From Achromobacter anxifer (GTDB taxonomy: Bacteria > Pseudomonadota > Gammaproteobacteria > Burkholderiales > Burkholderiaceae_B), in contig NZ_CAHLAR010000011.1 in assembly GCF_903652925.1 (NCBI RefSeq), positions 186,001 to 250,000 on the forward strand: a DNA stretch of 64,000 bases, written 5' to 3'. A program made the translations under genes and the position numbers. The notes beneath the pieces are model-generated. The model had not been told where the DNA came from. It ran no database searches and saw nothing but the letters and a program-made list of their open reading frames with translations. Positions 1 to 8,718 of this stretch are shown one piece after another (position 1 is the stretch's first letter; each line of letters starts with the position of its first letter).

Positions 1-1
1 C

Positions 2-1486
2 GCCCGGGACCTGGATTCGCTGGATCCGTACTCCTACGGCAGCACCTTCAACCTGGCGTTCCTGAACCATGTGTACGAAGCGCTGATCCGCTACGACGAC
101 AAGTTCAACATCACGCCGGCGCTGGCGGAGTCCTGGGAGGCCACGTCGCCCACGGTGCTGCGCTTCCATCTGCGTAAGGGGGTGAAGTTCCACAATGGGG
201 CGCCGTTCTCGGCGGACGACGTGGTGGCGTCGATGACGCGGGTGTCGGACGATGCCTCGCCGCTCAAGGGCAACCTGCCGGCCTTCAAGGCGGTACGCAA
301 GGTGGACGACTACACGGTCGATATCGAGATGACGCATCCGTACCCGCTGATGCTCAACGACCTGACCAACATCTTCATCTTCAACCGCCAGTGGCTGGTG
401 GACAACAACAGCCTGAAGCCGACGGACGCCGCCAAGAAGATCGAAGGCTATGCCACGCACAACGCCAACGGCACCGGTCCCTTCAAGGTGGAGTCGTACC
501 GCCCGGACACCCGCACCGTGCTGGTGGTGAATCCGGATTGGTGGGACAAGCCGCGTCACAACCTGGACCGCATCGAGTTCACGCCCATCGCCTCGGCGCC
601 CACGCGGGTGGCGGCATTGCTGTCGGGCGACATCAACTTCACCGAGAACGCGCCGCTGCAGGACCTGGACCGGCTGCGCGCGGCGCCCAACGTCAAGGTG
701 CTGGCCTCGACCGAACTGCGCACCCTGTACTTCGGCTTCAACCTGGGCGACAAGCTGGTCGGCTCGAACATCACCGACAAGAATCCGTTGAAGGACCTGC
801 GCGTGCGCCAGGCGCTGTACATGGCGCTGTCGCCGGAACTGATCCAGAAGCGCGTGATGCGCGGGCTGTCGCGCACCACCGGCGCGCTGGTGGCGCCGTC
901 CATCCCGGGCTACCAGGAGAAACAGGAAGAGCGCTTGCCGTTCGACGCCGCGCGCGCCAAGAAGCTGCTGGCCGAGGCTGGCTATCCGGACGGCTTCACC
1001 GTGTCGCTGCTGTGCTCGAACGACATGTTCGTCAACGAAGAGGAAATCTGCCAGGCCGCCGCGTCCATGTGGGCGCGGATCGGCGTCAAGGCCTCGCTGG
1101 CCAGCGGTCCGCGCTCCTTGCAGAACCCCAAGCGTTCGCGCGGCGAATTTGACATCACCATCCACGGCTGGGCCAACGAGCCGCAGATCGACGCGCTGTC
1201 CATCCTGCTGCAGGTGATGCATAGCCGCAGCGGCCCGGCCGGCGTCTTCAACTGGGGCCAGTGGGGCGATGCGGCGCTGGACGCGAGAATCGACGCGGCC
1301 GCGGCCGAAATGGACCGTCCCAAGCGCGTGCGCATGATGGAAGAGATCCTGCAGACCCTGCACGACGACGCGCGCTTCCTGCCGCTGCACCAGCAGCCGA
1401 TGGCCTGGGCGGTGGGCAACAAGGTGGGCGAGGTGCTGCAGATGCCGGACAACAAGGCGCGCCTGTGGACCGTGCGCATGCAATGA
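2..1486 (+). CDS. Dipeptide/nickel-type ABC transporter substrate-binding protein (5' end outside window)
   Basis: This is the periplasmic solute-binding protein of a peptide/opine/nickel-class ABC importer (SBP_bac_5 family). The reading frame is open from base 2, so the N-terminus and signal peptide lie left of the window. Family hallmarks are near the visible start: a D-P-Y segment, then 'LAESWE' and 'FHLRKGVKFHNG', followed by the alternating lobes of class C binding proteins. It ends about 60 bp before a DppB-type permease and heads an operon of two permeases, two amidohydrolases and two ATPases. The ligand cannot be read from the sequence. The linked amidohydrolases suggest a cyclic or N-substituted compound rather than an ordinary peptide, but that is inference. 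Confidence 0.9.
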   Translation, partial: ARDLDSLDPYSYGSTFNLAFLNHVYEALIRYDDKFNITPALAESWEATSPTVLRFHLRKGVKFHNGAPFSADDVVASMTRVSDDASPLKGNLPAFKAVRKVDDYTVDIEMTHPYPLMLNDLTNIFIFNRQWLVDNNSLKPTDAAKKIEGYATHNANGTGPFKVESYRPDTRTVLVVNPDWWDKPRHNLDRIEFTPIASAPTRVAALLSGDINFTENAPLQDLDRLRAAPNVKVLASTELRTLYFGFNLGDKLVGSNITDKNPLKDLRVRQALYMALSPELIQKRVMRGLSRTTGALVAPSIPGYQEKQEERLPFDAARAKKLLAEAGYPDGFTVSLLCSNDMFVNEEEICQAAASMWARIGVKASLASGPRSLQNPKRSRGEFDITIHGWANEPQIDALSILLQVMHSRSGPAGVFNWGQWGDAALDARIDAAAAEMDRPKRVRMMEEILQTLHDDARFLPLHQQPMAWAVGNKVGEVLQMPDNKARLWTVRMQ

Positions 1487-1547
1487 GGCCGCGGACCGCC
1501 GCCCGCCGGCGGTCCGGGGAACGACACTGGTCTGAAGGGAGCCGCAC

Positions 1548-2540
1548 ATGCTGGCGTTCATAGTGAGAAGGGTGGTCAACGCGGTCGGCGTCATGCTGGC
1601 GGTGGCGCTGCTGGCCTTCGTGATTTTCCGTTTCGTCGGCGACCCCGTCGACATGATGCTCAACGAACAGGCCTCGCAGACGCAGCGCGACGAGCTGCGC
1701 GAGCGCCTGGGCCTGAACGCCTCGGTGGGCATGCAGTTCGTGCACTTCGTGACCAACGCGGCGCAAGGTGAGTTCGGCATTTCCTACCGCAATCAGCAGG
1801 ACGTGTTCGCGCTGGTGGCCGAGCGCTTTCCGGCCACCTTCGAACTGGTGCTGATGGCGACCCTGCTGTCGCTGGTCATCGGCGTGCCCATGGGCGTGCT
1901 GACCGCCATCTACCGCAAGTCGCGCCTGGCTCAGACGCTGCAGTTCGTTTCCATCCTGGGCATATCGCTGCCCAGCTTCGTGGTCGGGATCATGCTGATC
2001 CTGATCTTCTCGGTGCAGCTGGGCTGGCTACCAGGCTTCGGACGCGGCGACACGGTCAAGATCGGCTGGTGGACCACCGGGCTGCTCACGCCTTCGGGGC
2101 GCGCCGCGCTGGTGCTGCCGTCCATCACGCTGGCGCTGTTCCAGATCACGCTGATCATGCGCCTGGTGCGGGCCGAGATGCTGGAGACGCTGCGCACCGA
2201 GTTCATCAAGTTCGCCCGCGCGCGCGGCCTGCCGGACCGGGTGGTGCATTTCCGGCTGGCCTTGCGCAACTGCCTGATGCCCGTGATCACGGTCACCGGC
2301 ATGCAGATCGGAAACCTGATCGCCTTCGCCCTGATCACGGAGACGGTGTTCCAGTGGCCGGGCATGGGCCTGCTGTTCATCCAATCGGTCATGTTCGTGG
2401 ACATCCCCGTCATGGCCGCCTATCTGGTGATCGTGTCCTTCATCTTCGTGGCGCTGAACACGCTGGTGGACATGATGTACGGCGTGGTGGATCCGCGCCT
2501 GCGCAGCCAGCACGTCAAGGGAGGCGCCAATGCTCACTAA
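1548..2540 (+). CDS. ABC transporter permease, DppB-like
   Basis: This 330-residue inner-membrane permease of the dipeptide/oligopeptide class would form half of the translocation channel with the next gene. It opens with the typical 'LAFIVRRVVNAVGVMLAVALL' type of first membrane helix (about residues 2-25). A periplasmic loop containing 'DELRERLGLN' follows, then five further hydrophobic segments. The cytoplasmic EAA-type coupling loop is visible near 'FARARGLPDRVVHFR'. The ATG at 1548 is preceded by 'gaagggagc'. It overlaps the DppC-like gene by 11 bp, implying translational coupling. Length and order match DppB/GsiC-type proteins; the substrate is unknown. Confidence 0.92.
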   Translation: MLAFIVRRVVNAVGVMLAVALLAFVIFRFVGDPVDMMLNEQASQTQRDELRERLGLNASVGMQFVHFVTNAAQGEFGISYRNQQDVFALVAERFPATFELVLMATLLSLVIGVPMGVLTAIYRKSRLAQTLQFVSILGISLPSFVVGIMLILIFSVQLGWLPGFGRGDTVKIGWWTTGLLTPSGRAALVLPSITLALFQITLIMRLVRAEMLETLRTEFIKFARARGLPDRVVHFRLALRNCLMPVITVTGMQIGNLIAFALITETVFQWPGMGLLFIQSVMFVDIPVMAAYLVIVSFIFVALNTLVDMMYGVVDPRLRSQHVKGGANAH

Positions 2541-3471
2541 ATCCATTTCCGGGGCGCGGCAGGGCCGGGTCGCCCGCTTCCTGCAAAGCGACCTGTGGTG
2601 GAGCCTGCGGCAGGACTACCTGGCCATGGGAGCCGGCATCGTGCTGCTGGCCGTGGTGCTGCTGGCGGTGTTCGCGCCCTGGATCGCGCCGCAGAATCCC
2701 TATGACCTGGCGCAGCTGGACCTGTTGAACGCGGAGCTGCCGCCCGTCTGGGTGGAGGGTTCGGATCCGCAGTTCCTGCTGGGCACGGACACCCAGGGCC
2801 GCGACGTCTGGTCCGCCATCCTGTATGGGTCGCGCATGTCGCTGGTGATCGGCCTGGCCACGGTGGTGCTGTCCCTGGCCATTGGCTTGCTGGTGGGGCT
2901 GGCGGCGGGCTACTTCGGCGGCTGGATCGATAATGCGCTGATGCGCCTGGGCGACACGCTGCTGAGCATCCCGACCATCCTGGTGGCGATCCTGGTCACG
3001 GCGGTGTTCCGTCAGCTGCTGCCGCCGGGCCTGCGCGAAACGCTGTCGGCCGTGATCCTGATCCTGGCCATCTCCATGACCAACTGGGTGCAATACGCGC
3101 GCACGGTGCGGGCCTCGGCGCTGGTGGAGCGCGGCAAGGAATACGTGCAGGCGGCGCGCCTGATCCGCGTGAGTTCGCTGCGCATCATGCTGACGCACAT
3201 CCTGCCCAACACGCTGACGCCGGTCATGGTGACGGCCACCCTGAACCTGGGCCTGGCGATCCTGATCGAGGCCACGCTCAGCTTCCTGGGCGTGGGCATG
3301 CCGCCCACCGAGCCCTCGCTGGGCACGCTGATCCGCCTGGGCAACCAGTTCCTGTTTTCGGGGCAGTGGTGGGTGGTCGTGTTTCCCGCGCTGTACCTGA
3401 GCCTGATCGTGCTGGTGGTGAACCTGCTGGGCGACTGGCTGCGCGACGCCCTGAATCCCCGCTTGCGCTGA
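2530..3471 (+). CDS. ABC transporter permease, DppC-like
   Basis: This is the second integral-membrane subunit (313 residues) of the same importer. It has the N-terminal OppC_N segment with one membrane helix (about residues 30-52), then the 'LGTDTQGRDVWS' motif (about residues 88-99) found in nearly all DppC/OppC proteins, then five helices. The EAA loop is recognisable around 'YVQAARLIRVSSLRIMLTHI'. The start overlaps the end of the DppB-like gene and 'gggaggcgcc' serves as ribosome-binding site. The stop is 24 bp before the first amidohydrolase, consistent with a single transcript. Confidence 0.93.
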   Translation: MLTKSISGARQGRVARFLQSDLWWSLRQDYLAMGAGIVLLAVVLLAVFAPWIAPQNPYDLAQLDLLNAELPPVWVEGSDPQFLLGTDTQGRDVWSAILYGSRMSLVIGLATVVLSLAIGLLVGLAAGYFGGWIDNALMRLGDTLLSIPTILVAILVTAVFRQLLPPGLRETLSAVILILAISMTNWVQYARTVRASALVERGKEYVQAARLIRVSSLRIMLTHILPNTLTPVMVTATLNLGLAILIEATLSFLGVGMPPTEPSLGTLIRLGNQFLFSGQWWVVVFPALYLSLIVLVVNLLGDWLRDALNPRLR

Positions 3472-3495
3472 GCGTAATCCGACAAGAGTAGAACC

Positions 3496-4689
3496 ATGCA
3501 AAACGCAACGCTGTATACCCAAGTCCGCCCGGCGGGCGGTGAGATGACCTCGGTGCTGGTGCGCGACGGCCGCATCCAGGCGCTGGGCGGACCGGCTCCC
3601 GCCGGCGTGGAGACCGTGGACGGGGGCGGCGCGCTGATGCTGCCGGGCCTGATCGACGCCCACGCGCACCTGGACAAGACCATGTACGGCATGCCCTGGT
3701 ACCGCAACGAGGTCGGTCCGCGCCTGATCGACAAGATCGAGAACGAGCGCGCCGAAAAAAAACGCCTGGGCATCGATCCGTACCGCCAGTCGGCGCGCCA
3801 GCTGGTGATGTCGATCGGCGACGGCACCAGCCACATCCGCAGCCACGTGGACGTGGACACGGACATAGGCCTGGCGGCGATCGAAGGCGTGATGCGCGCC
3901 CGCGAGCAATACCGCGACCAGATCGACGTGGAGATCGTCGCCTTCCCGCAGAGCGGGCTGCTGATCCGGCCGGGCACGCCGGAGCTGATGGACGAGGCCC
4001 TGCGCATGGGTGCGGAGGTGGTGGGCGGGCTGGACCCGGCCGGCATGGACCGTGACCCCAAGGGCCATCTGGACGCCATCTTCGGGCTGGCCCAGCGGCA
4101 TGGAAAACCCATCGACATCCATTTGCACGAAGCGGGCGAGCTGGGCGCGTTCTCGATGCAGATGACCATAGACCGGGTGCTGGCGCTGGGCATGCAGGGC
4201 AAGGTCACGCTGTCGCATTCCTTCTGTCTGGGCATGCCCGATACGCAGGCGGTGCAGGCCCTGACCGAGGGCCTGTTGAAGGCAGGCGTGCACATCATGA
4301 CCACCGGCTCGGCCTCGCGGCCGGTGCCGAACGTGGCGCGGCTGCACGCGGCCGGCGTCACGGTCTGCACGGGCAACGATGGCATGCGCGACACCTGGGG
4401 CCCCTACGGCAAGCCCGACATGCTGGAGCGGACCATGCTCGTGGGCCTGCGCAACAACTTCCGCCGCGACGACGAACTGGAACTGGCGCTGCACGTGGCG
4501 ACCTACGGCAACGCCCAAGTCATGGGGCTGTCCGACTACGGCCTGGCGCCGGGTTGTCGCGCCGACTTCGTGCTGGTGGACGCCGAAACGGTGGCCGAAG
4601 CCATCGTCTCGCGCCCGGTGCGCAAGCTGGTCGTCAAGGGCGGCCGCGTGGTCGCGCGCGGCGGCCGCGCGCTGGCGGAGGCGCCATGA
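3496..4689 (+). CDS. Amidohydrolase, cytosine-deaminase-like (metal ligands intact)
   Basis: This is a 397-residue member of the amidohydrolase superfamily resembling cytosine deaminase/CodA-type enzymes, which hydrolyse C-N bonds of (often cyclic) substrates with one metal ion. All expected ligands are visible. They are H56 and H58 in 'DAHAHLDK', H209 with E212 in 'HLHE', H241 in 'LSHSFCLG', and D295 in 'GNDGMRDTWGPYG'. A small beta-sandwich is built from both termini. It sits inside a dipeptide-type ABC operon, between permease and ATPase genes, and its TGA overlaps the ATG of the next amidohydrolase. The likely role is hydrolysis of the imported compound in the cytoplasm. Whether it is a deaminase or another cyclic amidohydrolase cannot be settled from sequence. 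Confidence 0.85.
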   Translation: MQNATLYTQVRPAGGEMTSVLVRDGRIQALGGPAPAGVETVDGGGALMLPGLIDAHAHLDKTMYGMPWYRNEVGPRLIDKIENERAEKKRLGIDPYRQSARQLVMSIGDGTSHIRSHVDVDTDIGLAAIEGVMRAREQYRDQIDVEIVAFPQSGLLIRPGTPELMDEALRMGAEVVGGLDPAGMDRDPKGHLDAIFGLAQRHGKPIDIHLHEAGELGAFSMQMTIDRVLALGMQGKVTLSHSFCLGMPDTQAVQALTEGLLKAGVHIMTTGSASRPVPNVARLHAAGVTVCTGNDGMRDTWGPYGKPDMLERTMLVGLRNNFRRDDELELALHVATYGNAQVMGLSDYGLAPGCRADFVLVDAETVAEAIVSRPVRKLVVKGGRVVARGGRALAEAP

Positions 4690-6176
4690 GCAGCGCCGCG
4701 GCAGGTCCCGTCCTGTTGACCGCGCGCTGGGTGGTGGGCCATGAGAACGGCCGGCATTGCCTGTACGAGAACGGCGAGGTGGTGTTCGAGGGCGACCGCA
4801 TCGTCTACGTCGGCCACCGCTACCCGGGACAGGTCGCGCAGCGGCGCGACTACGGCCGGGCGCTGATCGGCCCGGGCTTCGTCGACCTGGACGCGCTGTC
4901 CGACCTGGATACGACCATCCTGGGTTTCGACAACTCGCCAGCCTGGAAGAAGGGCCGCATCTGGCCCGAGACCTACATGCGGCAAGGGCCGTACGAGATG
5001 TACTCGGGGGCCGAGCTGGCGTTCCAGAAGCGCTACGCCTTTGCCCAGCTGATACGCAACGGCATCACGACGGCGCTGCCGATCGCGTCGTTGTTCTACC
5101 GCGTGTGGGGCGAGACCCGCGACGAGTTCCTGTCGGCGGCCAACGCGGCCGGCGAGCTGGGGCTGCGCGTGTACCTGGGTCCGGCCTACCGCAGCGGCCA
5201 TACCTATGTGGACGCGGGCGGCAAGATCCGCTGCCACTACGACGAGGCGCGCGGCATGGCGGGCCTGGAGGCGGCCCTGGCGTTCTGCGATGAGATCGAA
5301 GGCCGGCACAACGGCCGCGTGCGCGCCATGCTGTCGCCCGACCGCATCGAGACCTGCACGGCGGACTTGCTGCGCGCATCCGCCGCCGCCGCGCGCGAGC
5401 GGAACATTCCGGTCCGGCTGCATTGCTGCCAGTCGCGCCTGGAGTACGACCTGGTGCTGGAACAGCACGGAATGAGTCCGCCGGAATGGCTGCGCAGCCT
5501 GGATTTCCTGTCCGAGCGCGCCTTGCTGCCGCATGGCACCTATGTGTCGGGTTCGCGCCATATCGACCGGCCGGGCCGCGACATGGAAATCATCCGGGAT
5601 TCCGGCGCCAGCATCGTGCATTGCCCGCTGGTGTCGGGCCGCCACGGCGCCACGCTGGAATCGTTCGCGCGCTATCGCAAGCTGGGCGTGAACATCGGCA
5701 TGGGCACGGACACCTGGCCGCCCGACATGGTGCTGAACATGCAGGTGGGCATGATGCTGTGCCGCGTGACTGATGGCTCGACCGAGGCCGTGCGCTCCGA
5801 GGACTATTACGACGCGGCCACGGTGGGCGGCGCCGACGCGCTGGGCCGTCCCGACCTGGGCCGGCTGGCCGTGGGCGCCAAGGCCGACATCGTGGTGTTC
5901 GATTTTTCGCACGACCGCAACGGCCAGCTGATCGACCCGATACAGACGCTGATGGTGAGCGGCAGCGGGCGCGATGTGTCGCAGGTCGTCATCGACGGCC
6001 GCTTCGTCATGGTGGACGGACGCATTCCCGGCTTCGACGCGCGCCTGGCGCAGGAGCAGGCGCAGACGCAGTTCGATGGCCTGGTCGCCCGCTATCCCGA
6101 CCGTACCTGGGGCCATCCTCCGGCCGAACAGATTTTCTCCTCCAGTTATCCGCGTCCCGCAAGGAGCCCGTCATGA
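4686..6176 (+). CDS. Divergent amidohydrolase (chlorohydrolase/TrzA-like) lacking the HxH metal motif
   Basis: This 496-residue amidohydrolase-fold protein most resembles the TrzA/ATZ/SAH-deaminase branch. I start it at the ATG whose bases overlap the previous stop (ATGA); the open frame continues upstream only inside the preceding gene. The beta-barrel landmark 'GPGFVD' (residues 62-67) is followed by D-L-D-A-L, where active relatives have H-x-H, so the two N-terminal metal histidines are absent. The next ligand region reads 'RLHCCQ' (244-249). The later H in 'LPHGTY' and D342 in 'GMGTDTW' are kept. It may bind metal differently, act by another mechanism, or serve a non-catalytic or partner role with the intact enzyme upstream. 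Its stop overlaps the ATG of the following ATPase gene. Confidence 0.8.
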   Translation: MSSAAAGPVLLTARWVVGHENGRHCLYENGEVVFEGDRIVYVGHRYPGQVAQRRDYGRALIGPGFVDLDALSDLDTTILGFDNSPAWKKGRIWPETYMRQGPYEMYSGAELAFQKRYAFAQLIRNGITTALPIASLFYRVWGETRDEFLSAANAAGELGLRVYLGPAYRSGHTYVDAGGKIRCHYDEARGMAGLEAALAFCDEIEGRHNGRVRAMLSPDRIETCTADLLRASAAAARERNIPVRLHCCQSRLEYDLVLEQHGMSPPEWLRSLDFLSERALLPHGTYVSGSRHIDRPGRDMEIIRDSGASIVHCPLVSGRHGATLESFARYRKLGVNIGMGTDTWPPDMVLNMQVGMMLCRVTDGSTEAVRSEDYYDAATVGGADALGRPDLGRLAVGAKADIVVFDFSHDRNGQLIDPIQTLMVSGSGRDVSQVVIDGRFVMVDGRIPGFDARLAQEQAQTQFDGLVARYPDRTWGHPPAEQIFSSSYPRPARSPS

Positions 6177-7210
6177 TGGCAGTCGTTCCCAGCATCGCGC
6201 AGCCGCCGGCCACCGGCGCCAGTGCCACGCCGACCCTGTCCGTGCGCGGCCTGTCAGTCGAATTCCCCACGCGCCATGGCGTCCTGGTCGCCACGCGCGA
6301 CATCAGTTTCGATATCCAGCCGGGCGAGATCCTGGGCATGGTCGGCGAATCCGGCGCGGGCAAATCGCTGACGGGCATGGCGGTGATCGGCCTGCTTGAA
6401 CCGCCCGGGCGGCTGGGCGGCGGCGAGATCCACCTGGCCGGCCGGCGCATCGACAATCTGCCGCCGAAGGCGCGCCAGCGCCTGCGCGGCAAGGAGATCG
6501 GCGCGATCTTCCAGGATCCGCTGACCAGCCTGCATCCGCTGTTCACGGTGGGGGACCAGCTGGTCGAGACGATCCGCCATCACGACAAGGTGACGGCCCA
6601 GGCGGCGCGCCAGCGCGCGCTGGAACTGCTGCTGGCGGTGGGCATCCCGGCAGCGGACAAGCGCATCGACCACTATCCGCACCAGTTTTCCGGCGGCATG
6701 CGGCAGCGCGTGGTGATCGCGCTGGCCCTGGCGGCCCGGCCGGCGCTGATCATTGCCGACGAGCCCACCACGGCGCTGGACGTATCGGTGCAGGCGCAGA
6801 TCACCGCGCTCCTGCGCCGCCTTTGCCGGGAGCAGGGCACGTCGGTGCTGCTGGTGACGCACGACATGGGCGTGATCGCCGAAACCGCCGACCGCGTGGC
6901 CGTGATGTACGCGGGCCGTATCGTCGAGATCGGGCCGGTGCTGGACGTGCTGCGCCGCCCAGGCCATCCCTATACGCAGGGCCTGATGAACGCGATTCCC
7001 GGCCTGCGCCAGCGCGCGGCCCGGCTGAACCAGATCGACGGCGCGATGCCGCGCCTGCACGCCATGCCCCAGGGCTGCGCGTTCCATCCGCGCTGCGCCA
7101 TGGCGGGGTCGCGTTGCGGCCAGGAACGTCCGCCGCTGGCCGCGTCCCCGGCCGGCGCCACCGTCAGCGCCTGCTGGCTGCATCAAGGAGGAGTCGCCCA
7201 TGCCGCGTAA
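6173..7210 (+). CDS. ABC transporter ATP-binding protein, DppD-like
   Basis: This is the first of two nucleotide-binding subunits (345 residues) energising the importer. Walker A 'GESGAGKS' is at residues 58-65. The Q-loop lies in 'IFQDPLTSLHP', the ABC signature is 'FSGGMRQR' near residue 170, Walker B is 'LIIADEPTTALD', and the switch His is in 'LVTHDMG'. The C-terminal oligopeptide/dipeptide-transporter extension contains the Cys-rich segment 'GCAFHPRCAMA', often an iron-sulphur site in this class. The start overlaps the upstream stop (ATGATG), and the gene overlaps its DppF partner by 11 bp. Confidence 0.93.
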   Translation: MMAVVPSIAQPPATGASATPTLSVRGLSVEFPTRHGVLVATRDISFDIQPGEILGMVGESGAGKSLTGMAVIGLLEPPGRLGGGEIHLAGRRIDNLPPKARQRLRGKEIGAIFQDPLTSLHPLFTVGDQLVETIRHHDKVTAQAARQRALELLLAVGIPAADKRIDHYPHQFSGGMRQRVVIALALAARPALIIADEPTTALDVSVQAQITALLRRLCREQGTSVLLVTHDMGVIAETADRVAVMYAGRIVEIGPVLDVLRRPGHPYTQGLMNAIPGLRQRAARLNQIDGAMPRLHAMPQGCAFHPRCAMAGSRCGQERPPLAASPAGATVSACWLHQGGVAHAA

Positions 7211-8183
7211 CGACGATGTACTGTTGCGGGCCGAGGACCTGGCCTGTTGGTTCGACGTATCGCCGCCCTGGCTGGAACGCACCTTGTCGCGCCAGCCCGA
7301 GCAGACCTTGAGGGCGGTGGACGGGGTGTCGCTGGCGGTGCCGCGGGGCACGACGCTGAGCATCGTGGGCGAATCGGGCTGCGGCAAGTCGACGCTGGCC
7401 AAGCTGCTGGTGGGGCTGGTGGCGCCCACGCGCGGGACGTTGCGCTACGGGCGCAACCGCAAGGGCGGGGTGCTGCATCCGCAGATGATTTTCCAGGACC
7501 CGTACGCCAGCCTGAATCCGCGTTGGCGCGTGGGCAATATCGTGGCCGAACCGATCCGGACGCTGGGCCTGCGTGCCACGCCGGCCGAGACGCGGCGCCG
7601 GGTGGACGAGCTGCTGGAGCTGGTGGGCCTGTCCGCCAGCGACGCGGGCCGTTTCCCGCACGAGTTCTCCGGCGGCCAGCGGCAGCGGATTTCGATTGCG
7701 CGGGCGCTGGCGACGGAGGCTGAGTTCCTGGTGTGCGACGAGCCGACGTCCGCGCTGGACGTGTCGGTGCAGGCGCAGATCCTGAACCTGATGGGCGATC
7801 TGCAGAAGGAGTTCGGGCTGACCTATGTCTTCATCAGCCACAACCTGTCGGTGGTGCGGCATGTGTCGGACAGCGTGGCGGTGATGTACCTGGGCCGCAT
7901 CGTGGAGCAGGCGCCCGCCGATCAGCTATTCGATGCGCCCCAGCATCCGTATACGCGGATGCTGCTGGATACGATCCCGGACCTGGACGATCCGAGGCGG
8001 GATCGGGAGCCTATGGGGGGAGAGGTGCCGAATCCTATCTCGCCGCCGCCGGGGTGCACGTTTCATCCCCGGTGCGGGATGGCGCGGGAGCAGTGCAAGG
8101 TGGAGGCGCCGGCGGTTGTTAGTGTTGGCGGACGTCAGCTGCGGTGTCATGCGGTGACTTGGGATGTGGTTAAGGCGGCGTGA
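7200..8183 (+). CDS. ABC transporter ATP-binding protein, DppF-like
   Basis: This is the second nucleotide-binding subunit (327 residues) and last gene of the operon. Walker A 'GESGCGKST' spans residues 57-65. The Q-loop is 'IFQDPYASLNP', the signature is 'FSGGQRQRISIARAL', Walker B is 'FLVCDEPTSALD', and the H-loop is 'FISHNLSV'. The C-terminal extension again has a Cys-containing 'GCTFHPRCGMA' segment. An upstream 'aaggaggag' gives a strong ribosome-binding site just before the ATG. The stop is followed at once by a T-rich run (8185-8190) and then by the long structured intergenic region. Confidence 0.93.
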   Translation: MPRNDDVLLRAEDLACWFDVSPPWLERTLSRQPEQTLRAVDGVSLAVPRGTTLSIVGESGCGKSTLAKLLVGLVAPTRGTLRYGRNRKGGVLHPQMIFQDPYASLNPRWRVGNIVAEPIRTLGLRATPAETRRRVDELLELVGLSASDAGRFPHEFSGGQRQRISIARALATEAEFLVCDEPTSALDVSVQAQILNLMGDLQKEFGLTYVFISHNLSVVRHVSDSVAVMYLGRIVEQAPADQLFDAPQHPYTRMLLDTIPDLDDPRRDREPMGGEVPNPISPPPGCTFHPRCGMAREQCKVEAPAVVSVGGRQLRCHAVTWDVVKAA

Positions 8184-8458
8184 ATTTTTTCCTCAGTGGC
8201 ATTGGTTCTTAGGGCGCCAGCCGGGGCGGGTGGTGTTCTTGGCGTTCTGGCCACGAACGGTGGGGGATGGCGGGTCTTGCGGGGCCCGCCCCATGCCGGC
8301 CGCCCGGGCGGCCTCGTGGGGCCTACGCGGTGTCTTGCGATTTGCGATGACGCTGCGCGCCACCCATCACCGCCCGCACCCCAAATGCCGGTGGCACCAG
8401 CAAGCAGCTCCCCGCATTCGCGCAAGCGCAGACAGCAACGACGACCACCAACACGTAT

Positions 8459-8492
8459 GCTGCTTGCGGCCGCCCGCGCGGCCGCTAGCAGC
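8459..8492. repeat. Imperfect palindrome, 15-bp arms
   Basis: The left arm is 8459-8473 and the right arm 8478-8492, with a 4-base CCGC loop and one mismatch. It is extremely GC-rich. It lies between the convergent dppF-like and dctM genes and could terminate or protect transcripts from either side, but no U-tract follows. Confidence 0.7.
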
Positions 8493-8554
8493 GGGCAACG
8501 CAAGACTCGCCACCAACCACAGGTCTAGCAGCGCAACAGGCCAAGAAATAGGTA

Positions 8555-8718
8555 GCTCGCCGGCGCGGGCGCCTTGGCGGCGAGCAACCTCGATGCGCCC
8601 GAGGGACTCTGAAGGGAGGGCCGTAGGCCCGGACGAAGATGAGGAAGGGGAAGTCCGGAGCGAAGGCTCCGGACCGCAATCGTGGGCGCTCGCCGCCAAG
8701 GCGCCCGCGCCGGCGAGC
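8555..8718. repeat. 164-nt element: 31-bp perfect inverted repeat enclosing three hairpins
   Basis: The arms 8555-8585 and 8688-8718 are exact reverse complements over 31 bases. The 102-base interior contains three small stem-loops: 8588-8604 (5-bp stem), 8618-8630 (5-bp stem, 3-base loop) and 8653-8674 (9-bp stem GTCCGGAGC, GAAG loop). Folded as single strand this gives a long stem closing a cloverleaf-like multi-branch loop. It could be a MITE/REP-type repeat or a structured non-coding RNA. No transposase or clear target-site duplication was seen. Confidence 0.75.

Noticed and set aside
2515-4518. 667-codon open frame on the minus strand
   Set aside because: It is antisense to the DppC-like permease and the first amidohydrolase, and its translation is His/Gln/Arg-rich low complexity, typical of a shadow frame in GC-rich DNA.
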